Source: a virus. From it: a stretch of 21,184 nucleotides of DNA. Below the pieces are notes generated by a model. It made no database searches and was not told where the DNA came from. It saw only the letters and a list, made by a program, of their open reading frames with translations. Numbering within the stretch: position 1 is the stretch's first letter; the number at the start of each line of letters is the position of its first letter. Positions 13,545 to 20,646 of this stretch are shown piece by piece. The position numbers and the translations under genes are program-made. The DNA lies in IMG/VR virus record IMGVR_UViG_3300021964_010662, positions 1 to 21,184 of that record. One strand, given 5' to 3'.

Positions 13545-13680
13545 AAAACATTTTTATATTAGTATAATTAAAAGTATAGTTAGAATTGTTGCAGGTGTTT
13601 ATCTTTTTTATGGTAATTATGCTGTAGCAGGTTCACTGTTTATCGCAGCAGAAATATTAGGAGTTATTGAAGAATTATGA
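13522..13680 (+). CDS. small single-pass or hairpin membrane protein (GTG start)
   Basis: A 52-residue ORF from GTG 13522, with AGGAGA at 13511-13516, to TGA 13678-13680, overlapping queE's ATG (ATGA). After a polar N-terminus (MEPIDPSKKH) it has hydrophobic stretches 'FYISIIKSIVRIVAGVYLFY' and 'AVAGSLFIAAEILGVIEEL', consistent with one or two membrane helices. I believe comparable short membrane proteins occur in other T4-like phages. Good ribosome site and coupling to queE support it. Function unknown. Confidence 0.72.
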   Translation: MEPIDPSKKHFYISIIKSIVRIVAGVYLFYGNYAVAGSLFIAAEILGVIEEL

Positions 13681-14576
13681 GTGAAGCAAAATATTACTAT
13701 TCAGAAGTTTTTTCATCTATTCAAGGTGAAGGAGCGTATACAGGTCAACATACACTTTGGTTACGCTATTTTTTATGTAACTTACAATGTAACGGTTTTG
13801 GTCAAATAGACCCTACAAACCCTGAAACATATGAGTTGCCTTATGAAGATTTTGACGTTTCTACGGTTAGCAAAGTAGAAGAACTACCTGTATGGGATAA
13901 GGGATGTGATAGTTCTTATACCTGGGCTAAAAAATATAAACATTTAATGGGTCACAGAACCCCTGAAGAGCTAGTACAAACTATCATGTATTACAATTCA
14001 AATGAATTAAATTTAAGCGGGCAGTTTTTACATCCAAGAAGTGGTCAAAGAGCTCATATGTGTTTTACAGGTGGTGAACCTTTAATGCCATCATCACAAA
14101 AATGCTCTACTGAAATTCTTAAAATTTTTAAAAACTCTAAAAACGAACCAGGCGGTGTAACATTTGAAACTAATGGTACAAAAAAGCTAATTAAAGAATT
14201 AAAAGATTTTATGGCAGAAGATAGAGACTGGCAGTTGTTCTGGTCTGTTTCACCTAAATTATGGACAGTAGCGGGTGAAAAACCAGAAAAAGCTATTAAA
14301 CCTGATGTAGTAAAAGAATATATGGAAGTATCAGATAATGGACAGTTAAAATTTGTCATGGGGCTAGAAAAAAAACAATGGCAAGAGTTGGAAAATGTTA
14401 TTAATGAATACCGCAAAGTAGGTATTGATTGGCCAGTATATATTATGCCTGTTGGCGCAACTCTTGAAGGTCAAGATGAAATTGCTAAAAACGTAGCATG
14501 GGAAGCTCTTAAGAGAGGATATAATGTATCAGCTAGAGCTCATGTTTATCTTTTTGGTAACGCTATCGGAACCTAA
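13677..14576 (+). CDS. queE: QueE, 7-carboxy-7-deazaguanine synthase (radical SAM) with split Cys motif
   Basis: QueE is the radical-SAM enzyme that makes 7-carboxy-7-deazaguanine from 6-carboxytetrahydropterin. QueE landmarks: 'SSIQGEGAYTG' (13-23), 'WLRYFLCNLQC' (28-38), 'CDSSYTWA' (77-84), 'CFTGGEPLMP' (SAM-binding GGE), 'TFETNGT' and 'WSVSPKL'. The three cluster cysteines are C34, C38 and C77: CX3C is kept, but the third Cys, normally two residues later in 'CXXCDT', comes after a 38-residue spacer with an acidic stretch (PTNPETYELPYEDFD). The rest of the motif after the insertion (CDSSYTW) is intact, so I read it as a functional enzyme with an insertion rather than decay. 299 residues is longer than typical QueE (about 210-250). 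Confidence 0.93.
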   Translation: MSEAKYYYSEVFSSIQGEGAYTGQHTLWLRYFLCNLQCNGFGQIDPTNPETYELPYEDFDVSTVSKVEELPVWDKGCDSSYTWAKKYKHLMGHRTPEELVQTIMYYNSNELNLSGQFLHPRSGQRAHMCFTGGEPLMPSSQKCSTEILKIFKNSKNEPGGVTFETNGTKKLIKELKDFMAEDRDWQLFWSVSPKLWTVAGEKPEKAIKPDVVKEYMEVSDNGQLKFVMGLEKKQWQELENVINEYRKVGIDWPVYIMPVGATLEGQDEIAKNVAWEALKRGYNVSARAHVYLFGNAIGT

Positions 14577-14578
14577 TA

Positions 14579-14713
14579 ATGAAAATTGTTATAATGATAA
14601 TGTCTTGTATAACCCTTAGTGGTTGTATGCATACAGTAGAGGTTACTGCGGAGTTCTATAAGAAATGTTTTTCAAGAACAGACAACAGCTGCTATACATT
14701 ATTACATGGTTAA
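14579..14713 (+). CDS. small predicted lipoprotein
   Basis: A 44-residue ORF, too short for many gene finders: ATG 14579 to TAA 14711-14713. The N-terminus MKIVIMIMSCITLSGC is a short signal with lipobox LSGC (C16 as the lipidated Cys), leaving a 29-residue mature peptide with two more Cys. GGA at 14568-14570 is a weak ribosome site. It overlaps the next gene by 49 bp in another frame. The overlap recalls spanin gene pairs, but the order (lipoprotein first) is reversed. Confidence is moderate because the ORF is so short. Confidence 0.5.
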   Translation: MKIVIMIMSCITLSGCMHTVEVTAEFYKKCFSRTDNSCYTLLHG

Positions 14714-14997
14714 GTACTATTTGGATGAGTTCTTTCTTGGCTGGTTTTGCTTTTGGTCAAGATTGTACATTAACAACAGTAGTTAATTATAACGATAATG
14801 GAAGCATCGTAAATTCAACACAAAAATACGTGTGTAAAACACCTCCGCCTCCTCCTACTATTATTGTAGCAGAAACAAAGTTAACTAATGCAGAACCTAA
14901 TGTGATGTATGGTTATAATGGAAGAGTATATCCGCCAGTGTCTGATAAAGATATTATGAACGGATTATCTTTATTGAGTCTATTTTTTAGCAACTAG
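14665..14997 (+). CDS. exported or membrane-anchored protein with Pro run
   Basis: A 110-residue protein. Residues 9-30 (LLYIITWLSTIWMSSFLAGFAF) form a signal anchor or signal peptide, with possible cleavage before QDC. The exported part has two cysteines (C34, C57) that could form a disulfide, a five-proline run (60-64) and a hydrophobic C-terminus (LSLLSLFF). GGAG at 14650-14653 precedes ATG 14665. Function unknown. Periplasmic location behind a lipoprotein and before another suggests a cell-envelope role such as superinfection exclusion or lysis help; this is inference. Confidence 0.68.
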   Translation: MFFKNRQQLLYIITWLSTIWMSSFLAGFAFGQDCTLTTVVNYNDNGSIVNSTQKYVCKTPPPPPTIIVAETKLTNAEPNVMYGYNGRVYPPVSDKDIMNGLSLLSLFFSN

Positions 14998-15006
14998 GAG
15001 TAAATT

Positions 15007-15642
15007 ATGAAAAATATCGTTCTACTAGCGTCTTGTGCTCTGGTACTTGGAGCTTGTTCATCTAGCCCTTCAACTAATATGGCGATCACAGATCCTATTA
15101 AGTATAAAACTTTGAAGGTTGAAACACAAGTTAATCTTATCCCTGACTGGTATCTTAACTACCCGAAAGATGAAAATACTATCTATTCATCAGGTACAGC
15201 TGTAACACCAGATCTTCAGTTAGCTATGGATATTGCAGTGCTTAATGCAAAGACTACTCTAGCAGATCGAATTAACGGTCGCTTATCTTCGAAGACTAAA
15301 AGCTTTATCGCTAAAATCGGTTCAACTGATTTAGACGCTGAAGTGTCTCAAGATATTGAGCGTGTAACAACGAATCTAATCGCAGATGTAGATGTAGCTG
15401 GCTATGCTGTACAACAATCTAAAATAGTACAAGATGGACCTCAGTTCAGAGCTTTTGTTTTGCTAGCCTATTCTGATGCAGAAGCGAATAAGATTCTACT
15501 TAATCGTCTACGTAAAGAAAAGATGCTCTTCGACAAACTTAAAGCTACTAACGCTTATAAAGATCTAGAAGAAAGCGTCGATAAGCATAAGCAACAAGAG
15601 ATGGACGAGATGAAAATTATTATTGAAGGAATTAATAGTTAA
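15007..15642 (+). CDS. lipoprotein, LPP20-like
   Basis: A 211-residue lipoprotein: signal MKNIVLLASCALVLGAC with lipobox LGAC and C17 as the lipidation site, then a Ser/Thr linker. 'LIPDWYLNYPKDENTIYSSGTAV' and the following 'AMDIAVLNAKTTLADRINGRLSSKT' resemble LPP20-family lipoproteins (PDWY...IYxxG motif followed by an amphipathic helix). The C-terminal 50 residues are a charged helix. TAGGAG at about 14995-15000 precedes ATG 15007; the stop overlaps folE (TAATG). It is probably in the periplasmic face of a host membrane; its role in infection is unknown. Confidence 0.8.
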   Translation: MKNIVLLASCALVLGACSSSPSTNMAITDPIKYKTLKVETQVNLIPDWYLNYPKDENTIYSSGTAVTPDLQLAMDIAVLNAKTTLADRINGRLSSKTKSFIAKIGSTDLDAEVSQDIERVTTNLIADVDVAGYAVQQSKIVQDGPQFRAFVLLAYSDAEANKILLNRLRKEKMLFDKLKATNAYKDLEESVDKHKQQEMDEMKIIIEGINS

Positions 15643-16337
15643 TGAGTGTAAGAGTATCTGATAGAATTATGGAAAAAATGTCCTCAGACGGTAAACGTTT
15701 TTGGGCAGGGGATAATATCTCTGAATATATGAGCGATACTACTAAAGAAGCTCTTATTGAAGAAGCTACTATTGCTTTTGAGAACGTTCTTGATGCATTG
15801 CTTATCGATAGAGAGAATGATCCTAACTCTATGGGAACTGCTCGACGGCTAGCTAAGATGTACTATAATGAGATTATGGCTGGTCGTTATGAGAATATGC
15901 CTAATGCTACTGCTTTTCCTAATGATGGTGATGATGCTTATAAAGGTATGTTGGTTGTTCGTTCAGAACTTAAGTCGATGTGCTCGCATCATCATCAGCC
16001 TGTTAGAGGTGTAGCTTATATTGGTATTATTCCAGGAGATAAAGTTATTGGTCTCTCTAAATATACGAGAATTGCTCAGTGGTGTGCTCGTAGAGGTACG
16101 TTACAAGAAGAGTTGTGTAATGATATTGCTAAAGAGATTCAAAAAGCTACTGGCACTGATAATGTAGCTGTATACATTCAAGCAACTCATGGTTGTTGTG
16201 AGAATAGAGGTATTGGAGCGCATAGCTCTCTTACTCAAACTGCTGTCCTTAAGGGACATTTTTTAGACGATAAAATGACTACGAAGAAAGAGTTCTTCGA
16301 TCATATTAAACTTCAACAAGAATTTGCACCAAGATAA
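15642..16337 (+). CDS. folE: FolE, GTP cyclohydrolase I
   Basis: FolE opens GTP to 7,8-dihydroneopterin triphosphate, the entry step to both folate and 7-deazaguanines. This 231-residue protein has the zinc site C114-S-H116-H117 ('SMCSHHHQP') and C185 in 'ATHGCCENRG', the core 'VIGLSKYTRIAQWCARRGTLQEEL' (136-158) and 'AYIGIIP' (125-131). The N-terminal helical part (1-100) is of normal length. It overlaps the lipoprotein stop by one base and precedes the YhhQ-like transporter. With queD, queE and queC in this window it supplies preQ0. Confidence 0.95.
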   Translation: MSVRVSDRIMEKMSSDGKRFWAGDNISEYMSDTTKEALIEEATIAFENVLDALLIDRENDPNSMGTARRLAKMYYNEIMAGRYENMPNATAFPNDGDDAYKGMLVVRSELKSMCSHHHQPVRGVAYIGIIPGDKVIGLSKYTRIAQWCARRGTLQEELCNDIAKEIQKATGTDNVAVYIQATHGCCENRGIGAHSSLTQTAVLKGHFLDDKMTTKKEFFDHIKLQQEFAPR

Positions 16338-16347
16338 GGAGAATATT

Positions 16348-16950
16348 ATGTTGAAAGAATGGTTTAATCTCGAAGATGTTGATAGTGCTTTGCTTTATAA
16401 GCTTGTTGCTTTACATCTTGTTATTATCGCTGCATCGAATTATATCGTGCAGTTTAGTGGTACTATTTTTGGTTATCACTTTACGTGGGCAATGTTTGTT
16501 TTCCCACTTGTAGTTATTGCTACTGATTTGACTGTACGTCTTACTAATAAGTATCAAGCTCGTTCTGTTGTAGCATTAGCGTTTCCTCCTGCTATTGTTA
16601 TTAGCGCAATGTTAGCTGATTGGCGTATTGGTTTTGCAAGTGCATTAGCTTATTTGATTGGACAGTTATTTGATGTCTCTGTCTTTCAGCGTATTAGAGA
16701 AAAATATGATACATGGTGGATTGCTCCTGCTATTTCTACTGTTGTCGCTAACATTGTAGACACATATCTATTCTTCTACGCTGCGTTTAGTAATCATCCT
16801 ACTAACGAGTTTATGGCTGCTAATTGGTTAGAAATTGCTACTGTAGATGTATTCTTTAAGATTGCAACTTCACTGGTTTTATTCTTACCAATCTACGGTG
16901 TGCTTCTATCACACCTTAAAAGAAAAATGAACGTTAGTTCTATTGGATAA
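16348..16950 (+). CDS. yhhQ: YhhQ-type preQ0 transporter (VUT family)
   Basis: A 200-residue membrane protein of the VUT/DUF165 family; E. coli YhhQ imports preQ0. Family signatures: 'FPLVVIATDLTVRL' (52-65), 'FASALAYLIGQLFDVSVFQRIR' (97-118), 'WWIAPAISTVVANIVDTYLFF' (123-143) and 'DVFFKIATSLVLFLPIYGVLL' (167-187), about six membrane helices. ATG 16348 follows AAGGAG 16336-16341. The adjacent deazaguanine genes fit import of preQ0 by the infected cell, supplementing synthesis. The specific substrate is inferred from family and context. A terminator follows 8 bp after the stop. Confidence 0.92.
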   Translation: MLKEWFNLEDVDSALLYKLVALHLVIIAASNYIVQFSGTIFGYHFTWAMFVFPLVVIATDLTVRLTNKYQARSVVALAFPPAIVISAMLADWRIGFASALAYLIGQLFDVSVFQRIREKYDTWWIAPAISTVVANIVDTYLFFYAAFSNHPTNEFMAANWLEIATVDVFFKIATSLVLFLPIYGVLLSHLKRKMNVSSIG

Positions 16951-16957
16951 AAATATA

Positions 16958-16991
16958 AAGAGTGCCCGTGGGCACTCTTCTTATTCTTTTT
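16958..16991 (+). terminator. intrinsic terminator after yhhQ-like gene
   Basis: AAGAGTGCCC (16958-16967) pairs perfectly with GGGCACTCTT (16970-16979) around a tight loop, and a T-rich run (TTATTCTTTTT) follows through 16991. The T-run includes an A and a C, so read-through to the downstream genes is likely; no separate promoter is obvious after it. Confidence 0.85.
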
Positions 16992-17003
16992 AGGAGTTTT
17001 TTT

Positions 17004-17432
17004 ATGTTTGAATATAGAGTAAAAATAAAGAGAGTTGTCGATGGTGATACTGTTGATGTTGATATTGATCTTGGATTTGGAGTATGGCTTACTAACGAAC
17101 GCGTTCGACTCTATGGAGTTGATACTCCAGAATCTCGCACAAGAGATAAAGTAGAAAAAATTTATGGCTTAGCTGCTAAAGATTTCGTTAAGAAATTCTG
17201 TGATGATAAAGCTGGTATGATTCTTAAAACTAAAACATATGACGCTAAAGGTAAATTTGGACGCATTATGGGTGAGTTGTGGCGCATTACTAATTATGCA
17301 GATAAGTCAGTAAATGAATATCTTATCGAAAAACATCACGCTGTTCCTTATTATGGACAGAGTAAAGATGATATTGAAGAACAGCATCTAAAAAATAGAG
17401 AGGTTTTAAAGTTACATGAAGATAGCGCATGA
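17004..17432 (+). CDS. staphylococcal-nuclease-like (SNase/thermonuclease) protein
   Basis: A 142-residue SNase-fold nuclease. 'KRVVDGDTVDVDI' (9-21) gives D13 and D15; 'VRLYGVDTPES' (34-44) gives R35, D40, T41 and E43; 'KFGRIMGEL' gives R87. This is the catalytic set of the family, in matching numbering to staphylococcal nuclease for R35, D40, E43 and R87. It lacks an N-terminal signal, so it would act in the cytoplasm. ATG 17004 (TAGGAG at 16991-16996) is preferred over an upstream in-frame ATG inside the terminator. It overlaps dpdA by 17 bp. It could degrade host DNA or have a narrower processing role. Confidence 0.92.
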   Translation: MFEYRVKIKRVVDGDTVDVDIDLGFGVWLTNERVRLYGVDTPESRTRDKVEKIYGLAAKDFVKKFCDDKAGMILKTKTYDAKGKFGRIMGELWRITNYADKSVNEYLIEKHHAVPYYGQSKDDIEEQHLKNREVLKLHEDSA

Positions 17433-18198
17433 AGCACCGCTTAGTATCTTTGATAAGGTGCAGGAATTAACTGACTATGATTATTTTCTAGTTCATCTCT
17501 TTGAAGAGAATGAACAGTATCTTGCTAAGGCTCATGAGAGTGTTTCTAAAGGTAGAGAAACTATTTTAGATAACTCTATCTTTGAGCTTGGTACATCTTG
17601 GAACCCAGAAAGGTTTGCTTATTGGGTTAAAGAGATGAATCCTACTTATTATATTGTTCCAGATGTTTTAGATGACCGTGATAAAACTGTAGATTCTTTC
17701 GAGTCTTTTATGAAACAATACCCTGACCTTCCTGGTAAAATTATTGCTGTATCACAAGGTAGTACTTATGAAGAGTTGGTATCATGCTACAACTATTTCA
17801 AGAATGATGAAAGAGTAGATAAGCTTGCTTTATCTTTTAATCATCCTTTCTTCCAAGACTATCCATGGGATGGTAATCAATACCATAAAATGGTTGTTGG
17901 TCGTCAAGATACTCTAGGTAGGATGTTAGAAGAAGGTATTATTAATACAAATAAACCTCATCACTTACTTGGTTGCGGGCTTCCACAAGAGTTTAAAGGC
18001 TATACAGATTATGAATGGATTGATAGTTTAGATACTTCAAATCCAGTCATACATGGTATTAAAGATATATGGTATTCAGCTGATGGATTAAGTGATAAAG
18101 AATCAGTTAAACTTTATACTATGATGAATGATGATGTTAATAAACATTGGGCTGCAATTGAGTATAATATTAAGACATTCAGGAGTTATTGTCGATGA
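17416..18198 (+). CDS. dpdA: DpdA-like DNA guanine transglycosylase
   Basis: A 260-residue TIM-barrel-like protein of the tRNA-guanine-transglycosylase superfamily in the phage DpdA style, which swaps guanine in DNA for a 7-deazaguanine. Motifs: 'LDNSIFELG' (51-59), 'VPDVLDD' (81-87), 'AVSQG' (111-115), 'LALSF' (137-141), 'HLLGCGLP' (183-190) and 'SLDTSNPVIHG' (204-214), where D206 is the likely nucleophile equivalent. Shorter than tRNA TGTs (about 370) and without their zinc cysteine cluster, as expected for phage DpdA. It sits directly before the formyltransferase-like gene, with queF and queC downstream; this context strongly favours DNA modification over tRNA queuosine. Confidence 0.87.
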   Translation: MKIAHEAPLSIFDKVQELTDYDYFLVHLFEENEQYLAKAHESVSKGRETILDNSIFELGTSWNPERFAYWVKEMNPTYYIVPDVLDDRDKTVDSFESFMKQYPDLPGKIIAVSQGSTYEELVSCYNYFKNDERVDKLALSFNHPFFQDYPWDGNQYHKMVVGRQDTLGRMLEEGIINTNKPHHLLGCGLPQEFKGYTDYEWIDSLDTSNPVIHGIKDIWYSADGLSDKESVKLYTMMNDDVNKHWAAIEYNIKTFRSYCR

Positions 18199-18677
18199 AA
18201 TGGGTAGCTTTGTTTTCTCAAACAGGCTCTGAAATTAAAACTCTGTCAGGTATTCTTGACAGAGTTCCTAGTATGGTATTAACTAATAATAAGAAGTACA
18301 CAGGTGATTTAAATCCGTACATAGCAGATCATAATACACTTATGAAATATCTTATAGATAATCATAAAGATGATCTTATTACTCTTCATGGCTATCTGAG
18401 AATCATTCCAGAAGAAGTATGTAAGGAATGTAAAAATATCTATAACGGTCATCCTGGACTCATTAACGTATACCCTGAGTTAAGAGGTAAAGATCCTCAA
18501 GAGAGAATTAAACCATATATGAATCTTATAGGGTCAGTTGTACATAAAGTTATACCAGAAGTAGACGCTGGTGATATAGTTTCTAATATTGCTGTTAAAA
18601 ATACTAGCGGAAATTACTATAATAAACTTAGAGAAACATCTTTAGAAGCATGGGAGCAATTCTTTGAAAAGTATTAG
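18195..18677 (+). CDS. dpdN: formyltransferase-fold protein, likely dPreQ1 formyltransferase (DpdN-like)
   Basis: A 160-residue protein with the formyltransferase fold of PurN: 'SQTGSEI' (8-14), 'TLHGYLRIIPEEV' (63-75), 'YNGHPGLINVYPELRGKDPQE' starting at 83 (N84 and H86 are the catalytic pair) and 'GSVVHKVIPEVDAGDIV' (113-129; D124 is the catalytic Asp). PurN itself is longer (about 210) and acts on GAR. Adjacency to DpdA and QueF supports the role proposed for the phage protein DpdN: adding a formyl group from N10-formyl-THF to the amine of 7-aminomethyl-7-deazaguanine in DNA. ATG 18195 is set by AGGAG 18181-18185. The fold is well supported; the substrate is inferred. Confidence 0.82.
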   Translation: MKWVALFSQTGSEIKTLSGILDRVPSMVLTNNKKYTGDLNPYIADHNTLMKYLIDNHKDDLITLHGYLRIIPEEVCKECKNIYNGHPGLINVYPELRGKDPQERIKPYMNLIGSVVHKVIPEVDAGDIVSNIAVKNTSGNYYNKLRETSLEAWEQFFEKY

Positions 18678-18915
18678 ACCTAATCACTATCGTGCAGAAC
18701 GCATGGTAGAGTTTGAATGTATTAAAGTTATTGAGGCTTTAACAGAAGATCATCAGAATGATGTCTTTACAGATTATAATCGTTATCAGGCGTTTAAGTA
18801 TCTTTGGCGTCTAGGTAAGAAGGATGATGTGTTGCAGGAGTTATATAAAGCTGCGACATTTATTAATTTTGCTATTGAGAAACTAGAAAAGGATAGAGGA
18901 ATTGCAGATGAATAA
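18664..18915 (+). CDS. DUF3310-family protein
   Basis: An 83-residue protein with 'RPNHYRAERMVEFECIKVIEAL' and 'YQAFKYLWRLGKKDDVLQELYKAATFINFAIEKL', the typical DUF3310 pattern (NHY...C.d.ie.....f...NaiKYlwRag.Kd....DL.Kak.yl). Function is unknown although it is common in phages, sometimes linked to nucleotide metabolism. The start is TTG 18664 with GGGAG at about 18651-18655; the gene overlaps the formyltransferase stop by 14 bp and queF by 8 bp. It is in the middle of the deazaguanine operon. Confidence 0.85.
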   Translation: MKSIRPNHYRAERMVEFECIKVIEALTEDHQNDVFTDYNRYQAFKYLWRLGKKDDVLQELYKAATFINFAIEKLEKDRGIADE

Positions 18916-19822
18916 AATTGAAGATATTGCTAGTCAGCATTTAGGTCGTACTTCTGATGGAGCTACGATGACACGTTATGAGACACCTGATGCTGTTGAT
19001 AGCAGCTTATTGGTAGGTATTCCTCGTTACTTGAATAGAGAAGCATATGAAATTACAGATAAAGATTTCGTAGGTACTGATACCTGGCATGCGTTTGAAG
19101 TATCGTTTCTATTAGGCAGCGGTTATCCAGTATCAGGTGTTGTTAAGTATGTTTATGAGTGTGATACACCTAATATTGTAGAGTCGAAGTCTATTAAGCT
19201 GTATCTAAACTCTTATAACATGGCTGTTATGGGTAAGACAGTTAAAGAAGCTACGCAAAGAGCTCTTGATATGATGGAGCGAGACTTAACTGAGGTTATC
19301 GGTGGTCAGGTAAAAGCTTATTTTCATAATAGCGCATTAGGTGATCCTATCAGTGCTGTCTATAATAAGCTAGAAGATCTGGTTGATGTATCTGAACTAT
19401 CTTTTGATAGATATAATGAAGATCCAGATATCTTAGATATTGTGAATCTTGATAAACGTAGTAAAATTACATATACTACAAATGCTCTTCGTTCTAACTG
19501 TCGTGTTACTAATCAACCTGACTGGGGTGATATCTATATCTATATCGAAGGAGATCAGAAACCTACTCCTGAATCGATGCTACAGTATATTGTTAGTATG
19601 CGTAGAGAGAATCACTTTCATGAAGAGATTTGTGAATGTGTGATTAAAAGACTAAAAGTGCTTATGCCTAAATGTGATATCGCTGTCGCGTGTCTATATA
19701 CTCGTAGAGGTGGTATCGATATTAACCCTGTTAGAGGTACTAGTAATCTAGCTATTATTAGAGCTGGGTTTGAAGATCTTCAAAAGGTAGAAGAGCCTCC
19801 TATGAAGACAGCGAGGCAGTAA
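18908..19822 (+). CDS. queF: QueF, NADPH-dependent 7-cyano-7-deazaguanine (preQ0) reductase
   Basis: QueF reduces the nitrile of preQ0 to the aminomethyl group of preQ1. This is the bimodular (E. coli type) form: 304 residues. The NADPH-binding signature ESKSIKLYLNSYN is at 92-104, and the catalytic core is 'RSNCRVTNQPDWGD' (195-208), with C198 as the thioimide-forming Cys and D205 as the acid. 'SMRRENHFHEEICE' (230-243) holds the conserved His-Glu. The intact NADPH motif argues against a QueF-like amidinotransferase (archaeosine type). ATG 18908 is set by TAGAGGA at 18894-18900. It implies that the phage uses preQ1 rather than only preQ0. Confidence 0.94.
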   Translation: MNKIEDIASQHLGRTSDGATMTRYETPDAVDSSLLVGIPRYLNREAYEITDKDFVGTDTWHAFEVSFLLGSGYPVSGVVKYVYECDTPNIVESKSIKLYLNSYNMAVMGKTVKEATQRALDMMERDLTEVIGGQVKAYFHNSALGDPISAVYNKLEDLVDVSELSFDRYNEDPDILDIVNLDKRSKITYTTNALRSNCRVTNQPDWGDIYIYIEGDQKPTPESMLQYIVSMRRENHFHEEICECVIKRLKVLMPKCDIAVACLYTRRGGIDINPVRGTSNLAIIRAGFEDLQKVEEPPMKTARQ

Positions 19823-20646
19823 TGTATGAATCGCATGAAGCTTATATGAAGAGAAGGATAACGCAAGTGGATAAACTACAAGAGATTATTAATCGTTTAC
19901 CTCATACTGATAAAAAAGTCATTGTGACTCATAGTGGTGGAATGGATAGTGCTACTGCTGTTATTATGTGCGCTCATCATTATGGTGCAGATAATGTTAT
20001 CTCTCTTGGATATGATTATGGTCAAAAGCAAAAAGTAGAATTAGAATATGCTCAGCGGCTATGTGATGAGTTAGGAGTAACTAGAAAAGTTTTAGATTTA
20101 TCTATTCTAGGAGATATTGTTAAAAATGTATCTGCTAATATTGCAGGTACAGATGTAGCGATGCCTACTATTAAAGATATTCTAGGTAACCCTCAACCAC
20201 CTACATACGTACCTTTTCGTAATATGATTATGTTCTCTCTTACAGCTGCTTTTGCTGAAGCTAATGCTGCTTCTCATATTGTTTGTGGTTTGCAAGTTCA
20301 TGATGAATATAGCTATTGGGATACTACTCAGAAGTTTGTAGACGGTTTGAATAGCATCTATGATCAGAATAGATCTTGGCCTCTTACTCTTATTGCTCCT
20401 TTCTCTGATCTATCTAAGACAGAAGAAATTAATTTGTTAGAAGAGTTAGGTGAAACTGAGCTGCTAAAACATACTCTTACGTGTTATGATCCAGAGCACA
20501 GAGTAGAATGGGTTAAAGGTTCACCCCATGTACATGGAATTGCTTGTGGTAAATGTCCTTCTTGCTCAGAGCGCATTCAAGCCTTTATGAATAAAGGTAT
20601 GAAAGACCCTATTGAGTATGCGATTGATATTCCTTGGAGACAATAA
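19822..20646 (+). CDS. queC: QueC, 7-cyano-7-deazaguanine (preQ0) synthase
   Basis: QueC turns 7-carboxy-7-deazaguanine into preQ0 using ATP and ammonia. This 274-residue protein has the PP-loop SGGMDSAT at 38-45, 'LGYDYGQKQKVELEYA', 'TYVPFRNMIMFSLTAAFAEA' and 'YSYWDTTQKF', and a C-terminal zinc site C221, C242, C245, C248 ('CGKCPSCSERIQAF'). It is somewhat longer than typical QueC (about 230). ATG 19822 has GAGG at about 19812-19815 and overlaps the queF stop by one base. Its product can feed QueF next door. A free-standing class II amidotransferase gene lies one gene downstream. Confidence 0.95.
   Translation: MYESHEAYMKRRITQVDKLQEIINRLPHTDKKVIVTHSGGMDSATAVIMCAHHYGADNVISLGYDYGQKQKVELEYAQRLCDELGVTRKVLDLSILGDIVKNVSANIAGTDVAMPTIKDILGNPQPPTYVPFRNMIMFSLTAAFAEANAASHIVCGLQVHDEYSYWDTTQKFVDGLNSIYDQNRSWPLTLIAPFSDLSKTEEINLLEELGETELLKHTLTCYDPEHRVEWVKGSPHVHGIACGKCPSCSERIQAFMNKGMKDPIEYAIDIPWRQ

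Noticed and set aside
14579-14997. Rz/Rz1-type spanin pair
   Set aside because: Overlap and lipobox are suggestive, but the lipoprotein comes first, is not Pro-rich, and the second protein lacks the coiled-coil periplasmic domain of an inner-membrane spanin.
18908-19822. QueF as a QueF-like amidinotransferase (archaeosine synthase)
   Set aside because: The NADPH-binding motif ESKSIKLYL and the bimodular length are those of true nitrile reductases; QueF-like enzymes lack that motif.
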